DNA from: Acidobacteriota bacterium
GTDB taxonomy: Bacteria; Acidobacteriota; Vicinamibacteria; Marinacidobacterales; Marinacidobacteraceae
Length of the DNA: 49,935 nucleotides
Reading direction: 5' to 3'
Assembly (NCBI GenBank): GCA_022820545.1
Contig: JAJEFG010000060.1
Coordinates: 45,001-94,935, forward strand
This document shows positions 1 through 9,340 of this stretch, piece after piece. The position numbers were made by a program, and so were the translations under genes. The notes beneath the pieces are model-generated. The model had not been told where the DNA came from and did no database searches. It was given only the letters and a program-made list of their open reading frames with translations. Numbering within the stretch: the stretch's first letter is position 1; the number at the start of each line of letters is the position of its first letter.

Positions 1-285
<285 letters not shown>

Positions 286-610
286 ATCCGGAGTCTCCGA
301 AGAGATCCCGGAAAGTGATCCACACCGGCGCCGGACGCCGTGGGACGAATCCTACGGATCACGGCAGTGCGTCCCGAAGGACGCGGAGCCGGTGTTATTG
401 AGTTCGACCTGTCTGTTCGAAAAAGATTTGAGTTTGCTCGCTTGACTGAGCTCGCTCTGCCTTGTTGAAAGTGAACCGGAATGCCCCGCAGGGCGAAGCG
501 GGCAGTTTACACGCGCAGGGGGTTCAAGGCAATGCCGGGAATCTGGAGCACCGGACCGGAGTCCGGTACTGCCAGGGAATCCCGGCCCCGCCACCGCGTC
601 GGGGCGCCGG
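286..610. other. intergenic region between tyrS and 16S rRNA
   Basis: This 325-base gap separates the tyrS stop from the 16S gene, both on the minus strand. It should hold the rRNA promoter and leader. The stretch around 400-475 is the least GC-rich part (runs such as CAAATCTTTTTCGAAC on the minus strand), which is where I would expect the promoter. I cannot assign convincing -35/-10 boxes or a boxA antitermination site. The short reading frames here look spurious. Confidence 0.6.
550..567 (-). terminator. possible terminator hairpin after tyrS
   Basis: A perfect 7-bp stem with a 4-base loop (ACCGGAC CGGA GTCCGGT on the plus strand) lies about 45 bases beyond the tyrS stop. No T-run follows on the minus strand, so this is at best a weak or Rho-assisted terminator. 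Confidence 0.3.
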
Positions 611-1828
611 TTACGGAGCCGGCACGACCCGGAGGAACCGCCGCTTTCCGACCTTCAGCACCGCCCCGTCCGCCGGTGCGGCGACCGCGACATCCTGGAG
701 CACCCGTTCCCCGTCCAGCGAAACGGCGCCCTGGCTCAGCAGCCGCCGGCCCTCGCCTCTGGAGCGGGCGAGGCCCGAGGAGGTGAGCAGGTCCAGCATC
801 CTTATCGGGGACGCCGCGGTGAACGAGGGCATTTCGTCCGGCACCGTCCCTCTGGCGAAGACGGCCTCGAAGCGGTCCCGCGCCCTCTCCGCCTCCCTCG
901 GGGAGTGGAAGTCGGAAACGATCTGGACGGCGAGATCCTGTTTGACGCGCTTCGGGTGGAGCGTTCCGTCGTCCACGCCGGCGCGCAGCGCCGCGATCTC
1001 CGCCGGAGTACGGTCGGTGAGGAGCTCGTAGTAGCGGTAGGTCAGCTCGTCGCTGATGGACATGAGCTTGCCGAACATCTCGTCCGGCGCCTCGGTAACG
1101 CCCACGGCGTTGCCGAGGCTCTTCGACATCTTCTCGGTTCCGTTCAGCCCTTCCAGCAGCGGCATGGTCAGCGCCACCTGCGGTTCGAGTCCGTACTCGC
1201 GCATGATGTGGCGGCCCACCAGCAGGTTGAAGAGCTGGTCGGTCCCTCCCAACTCGAAGTCGGCCTTCATCGCCACCGAGTCGTAGGCCTGCGCCAGCGG
1301 GTACAGGAACTCGTGGATCGAGATGGGTTGCTCGCCGCGAAAGCGCCGGTGGAAGTCGTCCCGCTCCAGCATCCGGGCCACGGTGTAGCGGGAAGCGAGC
1401 CGAATGAGACCCTCCGCCCCCAGCGCCGAGAGCCACTCGCTGTTGAAGGCAACGACGGTCTGGTCCGGATCGAGGATCTTGAAGACCTGCTCCTTGTAGG
1501 TCTCGGCGTTCTCCCGGATCGCTTCCTCCGTCAGTTGCGGGCGGGTCTTCGAACGGCCGCTCGGATCCCCGATCATCCCGGTGAAGTCCCCGATCACGAA
1601 CCAGACCTCGTGACCGAAGTCCTGGAAGTGCTTCATCTTCCGCATCACGACGGTGTGGCCGAGATGGAGGTCCGGCGCGGAGGGATCGAAACCCACCTTG
1701 ACCCGGAGGGGTTCGCCTGACGCAACCGACCGCTCCACCTTGGCGCGGAGTTCCGCGCGCGGCTCGATGCGGTCCGCACCCTTCTCGAGGAGCGCGACCT
1801 GCTCGGCGGCCGACGCCTTACTGCGCAT
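611..1828 (-). CDS. tyrS: tyrosyl-tRNA synthetase
   Basis: Charges tRNA-Tyr with tyrosine in the cytoplasm. The 405-residue product has the class I signatures: a HIGH-type motif (DLHLGHT near residues 53-59), GDFTGMIGDPSGRS after it, and EKMSKSLG as the KMSKS loop. A C-terminal S4 RNA-binding domain covers roughly the last 65 residues (LLTSSGLARSRGEGRRLL). The HLGHT form of the first motif and the overall length match the TyrZ-type subgroup rather than the E. coli K-12 TyrS type. The ATG start overlaps the end of purN by 11 bases, so the gene is probably co-transcribed with the purine genes. It is the last protein gene before the 16S gene on this strand. Confidence 0.96.
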   Translation of the reverse strand: MRSKASAAEQVALLEKGADRIEPRAELRAKVERSVASGEPLRVKVGFDPSAPDLHLGHTVVMRKMKHFQDFGHEVWFVIGDFTGMIGDPSGRSKTRPQLTEEAIRENAETYKEQVFKILDPDQTVVAFNSEWLSALGAEGLIRLASRYTVARMLERDDFHRRFRGEQPISIHEFLYPLAQAYDSVAMKADFELGGTDQLFNLLVGRHIMREYGLEPQVALTMPLLEGLNGTEKMSKSLGNAVGVTEAPDEMFGKLMSISDELTYRYYELLTDRTPAEIAALRAGVDDGTLHPKRVKQDLAVQIVSDFHSPREAERARDRFEAVFARGTVPDEMPSFTAASPIRMLDLLTSSGLARSRGEGRRLLSQGAVSLDGERVLQDVAVAAPADGAVLKVGKRRFLRVVPAP

Positions 1829-2522
1829 AGGTCGGCTTTCGCTCGGCCTCCGAGTGGATCTCGGCGGCAGCCCGCTCCGCCGCCTCGGAGAGCAGGATCC
1901 GGCGTCCCTGGCGCCGGATGCCGCCGTCGAGGAGCAGTCCGATGGCCCGCGGATAGATCTGATGTTCGAGGGTCAGGATGCGCGCCGTGAGGGTCTCGTG
2001 CGTGTCCTCGTCGTGCACCCGGATCGCCGCCTGGAGCAGGACCGGGCCGGTGTCCAGCGTCTCGTCGGCGAAGTGCACCGTGCAGCCGGCGATCCGCACT
2101 CCGTAGTCGAGGGCCTGGCAGGGGGCGTCCAGACCCTTGAACGCGGGGAGCAGGGAGGGATGGATGTTGAGCACCCGGTCCGGGAAGGCGTTCAGCAGCA
2201 CCGGCGAGACGATGCGCATGAAACCCGCGAGACAGACCACGTCCACGCGATGCTGGCGCAGCGACTTCACGATTTCGGTGTCATAGGACTCGCGGTCCGG
2301 AAAAGCGCGGTGGGAAAGGACTGCCGTCGGCACTCCGTAGGTCTTCGCGATCTCGAGGCCCCTGGCCTTGCCGCGGTTGCTGAACACCAGGGCGACCTCG
2401 GCGTTCAGTGACCCGGTCTCGATGGCGTCCAGGATCGCCTGGAGATTCGAACCGCGGCCGGAGATGAGCACGCCCAGCCGCCGGCCGGGCGTAGGAAGAG
2501 TACGGATGGGTTCGTCGGTCAT
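1818..2522 (-). CDS. purN: phosphoribosylglycinamide formyltransferase
   Basis: Transfers a formyl group from 10-formyl-tetrahydrofolate to GAR in de novo purine synthesis. The 234-residue protein starts with the family's phosphate-binding segment (VLISGRGSNLQAIL). The catalytic core includes the NIHPSLLPAF segment, whose Asn-x-His is essential in PurN, and HFADETLDTGPVLLQ with the catalytic Asp. Length is slightly above the usual ~210 because of a C-terminal tail (about 30 residues rich in Ala, Glu and Arg). Its ATG overlaps the purM stop as ATGA, a classic translational-coupling arrangement, so purM and purN are made together. Confidence 0.96.
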   Translation of the reverse strand: MTDEPIRTLPTPGRRLGVLISGRGSNLQAILDAIETGSLNAEVALVFSNRGKARGLEIAKTYGVPTAVLSHRAFPDRESYDTEIVKSLRQHRVDVVCLAGFMRIVSPVLLNAFPDRVLNIHPSLLPAFKGLDAPCQALDYGVRIAGCTVHFADETLDTGPVLLQAAIRVHDEDTHETLTARILTLEHQIYPRAIGLLLDGGIRRQGRRILLSEAAERAAAEIHSEAERKPTYAQ

Positions 2523-3583
2523 GCGAGGCGGCCCCGGTACCGAACCCGGGGCGTGTCGGCGGCGTCCGTCACTTCGCCAAGGCGAAAGGCGCCGGAGAGG
2601 GTTTCGAGGATGGTCTGCTCGTCGCGAGCCGCCACCACCGCGATGAGACCCACACCGCAGTTGAACGTCCGGAGCATCTCCCCCTCGGCGATGCCGCCGG
2701 CGTCGGCCAGCAACCGGAAAAGGGGAGGAAGGCGGAACGAATCAAGGTTCACCTCGGCGGACGTGCCTCGTGGGAGGACCCGGGGAAGATTGTCGCTGAT
2801 TCCGCCACCGGTGATGTGGGCAAGCGCGCGCAGGCCCCGGTGGCGCAGCAGCGGGCGGAACTCCGGCAGGTAGCAGCGGTGCGGCGCCAGCAAGGCGTCC
2901 GCCGCCGTGACGTCCAGTCCCGGCAGGACGTCATCGATCGCGAGTCCCAGCCGTTCGAACACGATGGCGCGCGCCAGCGAATAGCCGTTCGTGTGGAGTC
3001 CGGACGAAGGAAGACCGATGAGGACGTCGCCGGGGACCGCCGAACGGCCGTCCAGGATGCATGCCTCCTCGACCACTCCGACGATGGTCCCCGCCAGGTC
3101 GTAGTCGCCGCCCGGGTAGAAGCCGGGCATCTCCGCGGTCTCGCCGCCGAGGAGGGCCACGCCGAACTCCCGGCAGGCGTTCACGATGCCGCGAATCACG
3201 CCCTCGGCGACGCCGGCGTCGAGCCGGCCCATGGCCAGGTAGTCCAGGAAGAAGAGCGGTTCGGCGCCCTGGACCAGGATGTCGTTGATGCAGTGGGAAA
3301 CCAGGTCGTAGCCCGGGACCTCGTGGCGGCCGGCGTCCCGCGCCACCCGCAGCTTCGTTCCCACCCCGTCCGTCGAAGCCACCAGCACCGGCCGCTCGAA
3401 GCCGGCCGTGTTCAGCCGGAAGAGGCCCCCGAAGCTGCCCACGTCGCTCAGGACCTCGGGCCGGCGCGTGCTGGCGACCAGCGGACGAATGCGGTCCAGG
3501 GCGCGGTCGGCCTCGTCGATGTCCACGCCGGCGGTCCGGTAGTCGAGACCGCCGGCCCGGGCTTCGCGGTCAGGTCCGGACAT
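2519..3583 (-). CDS. purM: phosphoribosylformylglycinamidine cyclo-ligase (AIR synthetase)
   Basis: Closes the imidazole ring of AIR from FGAM using ATP in purine biosynthesis. The 354-residue product is full length for PurM. Recognisable segments are GGLFRL near residue 48, VASTDGVGTKL, HCINDILVQGAEPLFFLDY, LLGGETAEMPGFY, GLPSSGLHTNGYSLAR and HITGGGISDNLPRVLP. It is the first gene of purM-purN-tyrS. The upstream 128 bases to the divergent aminopeptidase gene must hold promoters for both directions. I see no Shine-Dalgarno before the ATG; a GATAAT 8 bases before it could be a -10 box for a nearly leaderless message, but no matching -35 is obvious. Confidence 0.96.
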   Translation of the reverse strand: MSGPDREARAGGLDYRTAGVDIDEADRALDRIRPLVASTRRPEVLSDVGSFGGLFRLNTAGFERPVLVASTDGVGTKLRVARDAGRHEVPGYDLVSHCINDILVQGAEPLFFLDYLAMGRLDAGVAEGVIRGIVNACREFGVALLGGETAEMPGFYPGGDYDLAGTIVGVVEEACILDGRSAVPGDVLIGLPSSGLHTNGYSLARAIVFERLGLAIDDVLPGLDVTAADALLAPHRCYLPEFRPLLRHRGLRALAHITGGGISDNLPRVLPRGTSAEVNLDSFRLPPLFRLLADAGGIAEGEMLRTFNCGVGLIAVVAARDEQTILETLSGAFRLGEVTDAADTPRVRYRGRLA

Positions 3584-3711
3584 GCAGGTGGATTATCGCC
3601 GCCAGGCGCGACCCTTCAGGCCGGAACTGTCCAGGTCGGGCGGAGACCACGGCATCGCCGCACCGTCCTTGCCCTCGTCGCGAATAATCCGCAGGTCACG
3701 GAGGCCCCCTC

Positions 3712-5157
3712 ATGCGCAGACTCTCCCCTTCCTTCCTGATCCTGCTCGTCGCCGCCGGCGCCGGCGCCCAGGACCACGCCAAGATCCAGAAGGACTTCCC
3801 GGCCGAGGAGTTCATCGAGCGCCGGGCCCGGGTGATGGAAGCGATCGGGGACGACGCCATCGCGATCGTGCAGGGCGCGCCCGCCCCTCCCGGCTTCATC
3901 GTGTTCCGGCAGTCCAACGAGTTCTACTACCTGACCGGAATCGAGGTCCCGCACTCCTACCTGGTGATCGACGGCAGGAACCGGCGGTCGCTCCTCTTCC
4001 TGCCCCGCCGCGACCCGCGGAAGGAACGGGGCGAGGGCAGGATGCTCTCCGCCGAGGACACCGAGGAAGCGATGGCCGCCAGCGGAGTGGACCAGGTCTT
4101 CGCGATCGACCAGCTCGCCCGCCAGCTCTACGGGTTCGCCCTCCGTCCCCCTTCCCCGACCCTCTTCACCTTCATGAGCCCCGCCGAGGGCCGCGGACAG
4201 AGCCGGGACGAGAACCTGATCGGCCACGCCCAGCACGTCTCCGATCCGTGGGATGGCCGGGCCTCCCGGGAAGGCGCCTTCGTTGCCAAGCTGCGCGAGC
4301 GCTACCCGCAGTTTCCCATCGCCGACCTGACGCCCGTCGTGGACACCATGCGGCTCCACAAGTCACCCCGCGAGCTGGAGCTGGTCCGGCGGGCGAGCGA
4401 GCTGGCCGGCATGGGCATCATGGAGGCGATGCGGTCCACGAAGCCCGGCCTTTTCGAGTACCAGCTCGACGCGGCGGCCTACTACATCTACCGGATCAAC
4501 GGGTCGCAGGGCGAGGGCTACCGCTCCATCACCGCCACCGGAACGAACGCCTACTTCGGTCACTACTACCGCAACGACGCCGAACTGAAGGAGGGAGAAC
4601 TGATCCTCATGGACCACGCCCCCGACTACCGCTACTACACGAGCGACATCGCCCGCATGTGGCCGGTCAGCGGGGTCTTCACCGAGGACCAGCGGAAGCT
4701 CTACACGTTCATCGTGCGCTACAGCGAGGCGCTCCTCTCCCGCCTCCGCCCGGGCGTTACCCCCGACCAGGTGATGGACGGCGCCGCCGAGGAAATGGAG
4801 CCGGTGATCGACGAACTCGGGTTCACCAACCCGCTTCACGAGAAGGCGGCCCGGGAAGCGCTCGTCTTCCGGGGGCATCTGTCCCATCCGGTCGGGCTGG
4901 CGGTCCACGACGTGGGCAGCTACCGCGCCCGACCCTTCGAGGCCGGACTCGTATTCGCGCTCGATCCCATGCTCTGGGTCCACGAGGAGCGGCTCTACGT
5001 GCGGATGGAGGACGTGGTCGCGATCACCGAGAACGGGGTCGAGAACTTCACCGACTTCATGCCGCGCACGGTGGACGAGATCGAGGCCTTCATGCGCGAG
5101 GAGGGCGTCCTTCAGCGCACCCCGCCGGATCCCGACACCCCGCCGCCGCCACGCTGA
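3712..5157 (+). CDS. exported Xaa-Pro aminopeptidase (M24, aminopeptidase P type)
   Basis: A metallopeptidase predicted to remove N-terminal residues before proline, acting outside the cytoplasm. Residues 1-19 form a Sec signal peptide (hydrophobic LILLVAAGAGA, cleavage before Gln20). An AMP_N-type domain follows, with FRQSNEFYYLTGIE near 65-78. The M24 pita-bread domain supplies metal ligands Asp301 (LILMDHA), Asp312 (YTSDIAR), His392 (SHPVGLAVHD) and Glu433 (RMEDVV). The expected glutamate of the VEPG-type ligand motif is aspartate here (Asp418 in ALDPM), an unusual substitution. The ATG has a good GGAGG 8-9 bases upstream. The MFS gene follows 60 bases later on the same strand. Confidence 0.9.
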   Translation: MRRLSPSFLILLVAAGAGAQDHAKIQKDFPAEEFIERRARVMEAIGDDAIAIVQGAPAPPGFIVFRQSNEFYYLTGIEVPHSYLVIDGRNRRSLLFLPRRDPRKERGEGRMLSAEDTEEAMAASGVDQVFAIDQLARQLYGFALRPPSPTLFTFMSPAEGRGQSRDENLIGHAQHVSDPWDGRASREGAFVAKLRERYPQFPIADLTPVVDTMRLHKSPRELELVRRASELAGMGIMEAMRSTKPGLFEYQLDAAAYYIYRINGSQGEGYRSITATGTNAYFGHYYRNDAELKEGELILMDHAPDYRYYTSDIARMWPVSGVFTEDQRKLYTFIVRYSEALLSRLRPGVTPDQVMDGAAEEMEPVIDELGFTNPLHEKAAREALVFRGHLSHPVGLAVHDVGSYRARPFEAGLVFALDPMLWVHEERLYVRMEDVVAITENGVENFTDFMPRTVDEIEAFMREEGVLQRTPPDPDTPPPPR

Positions 5158-5217
5158 CCGGGGAGCGCCCGCCGATTCTGCCGGCGCCTGCCGACCCCAC
5201 CCCAAGCAGGGACTGAC

Positions 5218-6432
5218 ATGTCACGCGAACGCCTGAACTTCCTGTTCCTGAACCTCGGGCACTTCCTCGATCACCTGTTCATGCTGATCTTCGCGACGGT
5301 CGCGGCGCTCCGGCTCGCGGAGGAGTGGGGGATGAGCTACGCGGCGCTCATTCCCTACGCCACACCGGGCTTCGTGGCGTTCGGACTCGGTTCGCTCCCG
5401 GCCGGCTGGATCGCCGACAAGTGGAGCCGCGAAGGGATGCTGATCGTCTTCTTTGTCGGCATCGGGGCGAGTTCGATCCTGACCGCGCTGGCCGGCTCGC
5501 CGATCCAGATCGCGTTGGGACTCCTCGCGATCGGCGCCTTCGCCGCGATCTACCACCCGGTCGGACTCGCCATGGTCGTGCACGGCCGGCGGAAGACCGG
5601 CGTTCCGCTCGCGATCAACGGCGTCTACGGGAACCTGGGAGTCGCCGTCGCCGCTTTGCTCACGGGGTACCTCATCGACACCGGAGGCTGGCGCCAAGCG
5701 TTCGTGGTACCCGGCGCGATCTCGATCGGGATCGGCGCCGCCTACGCGGCATTCGTCCGGGAAGGCCGGAAGTCCCGGAACGGTCTCCCGGGTGAACCCG
5801 CCGCCGCCCCGGAGACCACGGCCAGCGCGTCGGCGATCGACCGCGCCACGTTCACGCGGGTACTGACGGTCATCGTGTTCACCACCGCCATCGGAGGCCT
5901 GAACTACCAGAGCACCACGTTCGCGCTCCCCAAGATCTTCGACGAGCGACTCACCGAACTCGCCGGCTCGGCGACGGCGGTCGGAGGCTACGCGTCTCTC
6001 GTGTTTGCGGTCGGAGCGCTGGCCCAGCTGGTGGTCGGCCACCTCGTGGACCATCACTCCCTGCGCACCGTCTTCCTGTTCGTGGCGGGGCTGCAGGCGG
6101 CGTTGTTCGCGCTCATGGTCCAGCTCTCCGGAATCGCCGCCCTCGTCGTCGCCGCCGGGTTCATGTTCGTTGTCTTCGGGCAGATCCCGATCAACGACGT
6201 CCTCGTGAGCCGGATCACGAACAGCGCGTGGCGCAGCCGCGTCTATGCCATCCGCTACCTGATGACCTTCTCGGTGATGGCCTCCACCCTGCCGGTCATC
6301 GCCGGGATCCACGCCGCCCGGGGGTTCGGCGCGCTCTTTGTCGTGATGGCGGTGACGGCGACGGGCATCTTCAGCGCGGTACTGATGCTTCCGCGCACCG
6401 GGGCGGTCGCGGGGCGACCGGTCAGCGGGTGA
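5218..6432 (+). CDS. major facilitator superfamily transporter (Fsr-like)
   Basis: A 404-residue integral membrane protein with about twelve hydrophobic segments in two halves, separated near residues 180-205 by a charged Ala/Glu/Arg-rich loop. The first-half motif GWIADKWSREGML matches the MFS loop 2-3 signature (G-x-x-x-D-x-x-x-R/K). GAFAAIYHPVGLAMV recalls the fosmidomycin-resistance (Fsr) branch, where an IYHP/IFHP stretch is typical. The substrate cannot be told from sequence. It lies just downstream of the exported peptidase, so uptake or efflux of a small peptide or drug-like compound is possible but unproven. Confidence 0.85.
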   Translation: MSRERLNFLFLNLGHFLDHLFMLIFATVAALRLAEEWGMSYAALIPYATPGFVAFGLGSLPAGWIADKWSREGMLIVFFVGIGASSILTALAGSPIQIALGLLAIGAFAAIYHPVGLAMVVHGRRKTGVPLAINGVYGNLGVAVAALLTGYLIDTGGWRQAFVVPGAISIGIGAAYAAFVREGRKSRNGLPGEPAAAPETTASASAIDRATFTRVLTVIVFTTAIGGLNYQSTTFALPKIFDERLTELAGSATAVGGYASLVFAVGALAQLVVGHLVDHHSLRTVFLFVAGLQAALFALMVQLSGIAALVVAAGFMFVVFGQIPINDVLVSRITNSAWRSRVYAIRYLMTFSVMASTLPVIAGIHAARGFGALFVVMAVTATGIFSAVLMLPRTGAVAGRPVSG

Positions 6433-6607
6433 CGCTGATCGTGACCTTGGCGCGTGCAAGGCGGGGTCGAGATCACCGGGTCACGGTCCCGTTTCGAATG
6501 CGCCACCCCAATTCGCCCGCGAAATCAGGAACAAGACACCCGGCCCCAACGCCGAATGCGGCGACAATGCACGCCGCCAACCGAACTCGAAGAACGGACC
6601 CACCCCG

Positions 6608-7987
6608 ATGGCCAAGAAGGCGGCTTCCAGCAAACGGACCTCGAAACGCACGCTGAACGCGCAGAACCTGAAGTCCCTGGGCGCTCCGCGGCTCGCCGAG
6701 CTACTGATGGCGGTCACGGCGAAAGACACCGGCGCCAAACGCCTCCTCCGGCTCGAACTTGCGATCCTCGCGGGCCCCGAAGCGGTGGCGAAGCTGGCCC
6801 GCACACGACTCGGAGCGCTCGCGAAGGCCGAGACGCGCGTCTCGTGGAAGCAGGTACCCGCGCTGTCCGCCGATTTGGAGGCGCATCATCGCGCCATCAT
6901 GAGCAGCGCGGGGAAGGAGAAGCCGGCCCTGGCGATCGAACTGCTGTGGCTGCTGATCGCCGCCGCCGCCTCGCTCCGGGACCGCAGCGGCTTCGTGACC
7001 GGATACGGAGAGGTCCATAAGGAGGCGATACGGCAGCTTGGCGAGCTGGCCAGCGTCGCGAGGCCGGACCCGGAGGCGCTCGCCGAGGACGCGTTCCGGG
7101 CTCTCGTCCAGGGACGCGGCTACAACGAGCCGATCATCCCGGCGCTGGCGCCGGCGCTCGGAGCCGCAGGGCTGGCGCATCTCAAGCGGCGACTACGAGA
7201 ACGCGACGATCACAGCCGGAGCGGACGCGAGCCGCTCCTCGCAATCGCGGACGCGGAGGGCGATGTGGACGAGTTCATCCGACTCCACCCCGCGGAGGAG
7301 CGGAAGCGGCCGCGCTACGCAGCGGATATCGCCCGCCGCCTGCTCGAGGTCCGTCGGGCCGGGGAGGCGCTGCGAACGCTGGACGCCGCGGAGGGAGGCC
7401 AGGACGCTCGAGACATCATGGACCGGCCGGACTTCGGCTGGGCCGATGCCCGGATCGAGGCGCTGGAGGCTCTGGGCCGTCACGAGGAGGCCCAGGAGCA
7501 GCGTTGGTCGTGCTTCGACCGCGAACTCTCGATCCGGCACCTGCGCGCCTGGGTGCATCGCTTCCCGGGCTTCGACGGCATGGACGCCGAGGAACGGGCG
7601 TTCGATCACGCCGAGCGCTTCCACGACGAGACCGCGGTCCTTGATCTCTTCGTGCAGTGGCCGGACCTGGCGCGGGCCTCCTCCTTCGTACTCCGCCACG
7701 CGGAAGCGCTGAACGGCCACCACGACCACACCCTCACGTTCGCGGCGGAAGAACTGGCGGCCCGGTTTCCGCTCGCCGCCACGCTGGTGCTGCGATGCAT
7801 GATTGACCACGCCCTGGGCAAGTATCGGAAGGAACGCTTCAGGGACGCCGCCCGGCAACTCGTCGAGTGCGCGGGACTCGCGGGCGCGATCGCGGACTTC
7901 GGGCGCCACCCGGACCACGAGGCCTATGTGAAGGCCCTGCGGCAACGACACCCGTACGAATACGGGTTCTGGTCGAAGGTGCGATAG
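6608..7987 (+). CDS. DUF6880-like protein of unknown function
   Basis: A 459-residue soluble protein. It opens with a basic tail (KKAASSKRTSKRTLNAQNL) and then LGAPRLAELLMAVTAKDTGAKRLLRLELA. I recognise that arrangement from the DUF6880 family of helical-repeat proteins, found mainly in proteobacteria. The rest is almost entirely alpha-helical with TPR/HEAT-like spacing (for example LLEVRRAGEALRTLDAAEGG and EALEALGRHEEAQEQRW). No catalytic motif, signal or membrane segment is visible. No function is known to me; a scaffold role is only inferred from the helical repeats. It stands alone: 175 bases after the MFS gene and convergent with the hydratase-like gene. Confidence 0.7.
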   Translation: MAKKAASSKRTSKRTLNAQNLKSLGAPRLAELLMAVTAKDTGAKRLLRLELAILAGPEAVAKLARTRLGALAKAETRVSWKQVPALSADLEAHHRAIMSSAGKEKPALAIELLWLLIAAAASLRDRSGFVTGYGEVHKEAIRQLGELASVARPDPEALAEDAFRALVQGRGYNEPIIPALAPALGAAGLAHLKRRLRERDDHSRSGREPLLAIADAEGDVDEFIRLHPAEERKRPRYAADIARRLLEVRRAGEALRTLDAAEGGQDARDIMDRPDFGWADARIEALEALGRHEEAQEQRWSCFDRELSIRHLRAWVHRFPGFDGMDAEERAFDHAERFHDETAVLDLFVQWPDLARASSFVLRHAEALNGHHDHTLTFAAEELAARFPLAATLVLRCMIDHALGKYRKERFRDAARQLVECAGLAGAIADFGRHPDHEAYVKALRQRHPYEYGFWSKVR

Positions 7988-8039
7988 ATCGCTCGCGAGC
8001 GCCGGGCGCCGTCGCATGGTGGCGAGGCCGGACGAGCCG

Positions 8040-8963
8040 TCAGCGCGCGATGTTGATCGTGACCGTCGCCGGCCCGCCGTCTTCCGTCAGGCCGTAGTAC
8101 TCCAGCCGGAACTGGTCGCTTGCATAGGCGGGACCGCGCGGCGATCCCTCGTGGATCTGGCGCATGATGCCGACGTTCCCGAGAGACAGGAGGTGTCCGG
8201 GGGCCAGTTCCTTCCCCGAGTCGCGGAGCTGATCGCGGAGCCAGCGGACGGCCGCGATGGGGTCGTACCACTCGGCCATGGAGCCCTCCTGGATGACCGC
8301 GTCGTTCTCGTCGAGCACCGCGTAGTCGAAGGAGCGGAGGCGCGCGAGCCATTCCTCGGTGGCCTCGATGGGAACCGGATCGCCGGCGAACGCCCAGCGG
8401 GAGATCATGTTGGACACGATCATCCGGTTCACCGTTGCGGTTTCCGGGTCGTACCAGGGATCCGGGATCTCGGCGAAGGGCACCACGGCGTCCAGCCCGG
8501 CCAGGATCTCGAGGTCGGTCTCGGCGGTGTTGATGGACGCGTCGCCGACCCGGAGCGCAAAATCGGCTTCGAGGAAACCCGCGGCGGTTTCGTCCACCCG
8601 GATCGCGTCGCCGTCATCCCGGAACATGCCCGAAAGGAGATGCGCCCGGATGCCGCCCGGCGGGAAGTTCGGGTTCGGCGGGTTGGGGTCGTGACCTCCG
8701 GTCTTGTAGCCGACCACCTCGCCCAGCGGCAGGATCTCCACCATCGTGTCCTGCCAGCGGTACGCCTCGGCGAGCGGCATCTGGTGGACGAAGCCGGTGA
8801 GCATCCGGAGATTCACGAAGTCGTCGGCCATCGCCTCGACCTCGGCGCGGATCGCCGCGTCGGGGTCGGGTGGAGGGTCGTCAGCAGGTGCGCAACCGGT
8901 AAGCGCTGCCAGAAACAGGCCAGCAAATGAGAACCGGCACAAACGGGGAGCTGATGTCTTCAT
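8040..8963 (-). CDS. lipoprotein with 2-keto-4-pentenoate hydratase (FAH-superfamily) fold
   Basis: The protein resembles 2-keto-4-pentenoate hydratases of the FAH superfamily. The middle reads GEVVGYKTGG, later ETAAGFLEADFALRVG (the acidic metal-binding stretch) and DAVVPFAEIPDPWYD, in the order expected for the family. Unlike the usual cytosolic enzyme it begins with a lipoprotein signal peptide (FAGLFLAALTGC, lipobox LTGC), so it should be anchored in a membrane outside the cytoplasm. I chose the internal ATG at 8963 because it has a GGAGAGG ribosome site and gives the signal peptide directly; 307 residues. Its ATG overlaps the stop of the upstream lipoprotein gene (ATGA). Substrate unknown; the fold call is fairly safe, the reaction is not. 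Confidence 0.75.
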   Translation of the reverse strand: MKTSAPRLCRFSFAGLFLAALTGCAPADDPPPDPDAAIRAEVEAMADDFVNLRMLTGFVHQMPLAEAYRWQDTMVEILPLGEVVGYKTGGHDPNPPNPNFPPGGIRAHLLSGMFRDDGDAIRVDETAAGFLEADFALRVGDASINTAETDLEILAGLDAVVPFAEIPDPWYDPETATVNRMIVSNMISRWAFAGDPVPIEATEEWLARLRSFDYAVLDENDAVIQEGSMAEWYDPIAAVRWLRDQLRDSGKELAPGHLLSLGNVGIMRQIHEGSPRGPAYASDQFRLEYYGLTEDGGPATVTINIAR

Positions 8964-9277
8964 GGGACCTCTCCATTCGCGGTGCAGCGGTCGGCGATGG
9001 CAGCCTTCACGGCTTCGAGGTGCTCCTCGGCCTCGCGGACCCTCTTGGCGTGGCGCCATTCGTTGTCCCCCTGATTGGAGCGAGCGTGAACGTCACCCAT
9101 GAGGTCGCGCCCGTCCAGGTCCGTGGCATCGCCTCCGAGCGTGCGGACCCTTCGCTCCGCTTCCTCCAACTCGGCCTCCAGGGCCTCGCAGGTCAAGTCA
9201 GGCGCGATCGCCGGCGGCTTTGAACAGCCACCGGCGAGGACGACGGCAGGAATCAACAGGAGGCTGAGTCTGGTCAT
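8960..9277 (-). CDS. small coiled-coil lipoprotein
   Basis: A 105-residue predicted lipoprotein: hydrophobic LLLIPAVVLAGGC ends in a lipobox (AGGC). The remainder is charged and helical (CEALEAELEEAERRVRTLGG and EWRHAKRVREAEEHLEAVKA), likely a short antiparallel coiled coil. Two more cysteines, in LTCEALE and ADRCTAN, bracket the helical part and could form a disulfide. The ATG at 9277 follows GGAGG at good distance. The gene is translationally coupled (ATGA) to the hydratase-like lipoprotein, so the two probably work together at the envelope. I do not recognise a family. Confidence 0.7.
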   Translation of the reverse strand: MTRLSLLLIPAVVLAGGCSKPPAIAPDLTCEALEAELEEAERRVRTLGGDATDLDGRDLMGDVHARSNQGDNEWRHAKRVREAEEHLEAVKAAIADRCTANGEVP

Positions 9278-9340
9278 GGTTCTTCCTCCTTCGGAATCGC
9301 CGACCCTGCCGAGTCGGACACATGATCCCACAACGCAAAA

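Noticed and set aside
6422..6455. Minus-strand end reading AKVTISVTR-stop, similar to the hydratase-like lipoprotein end ATVTINIAR-stop
   Set aside because: Only about nine residues match and an in-frame stop lies close upstream; too short to call a gene relic.
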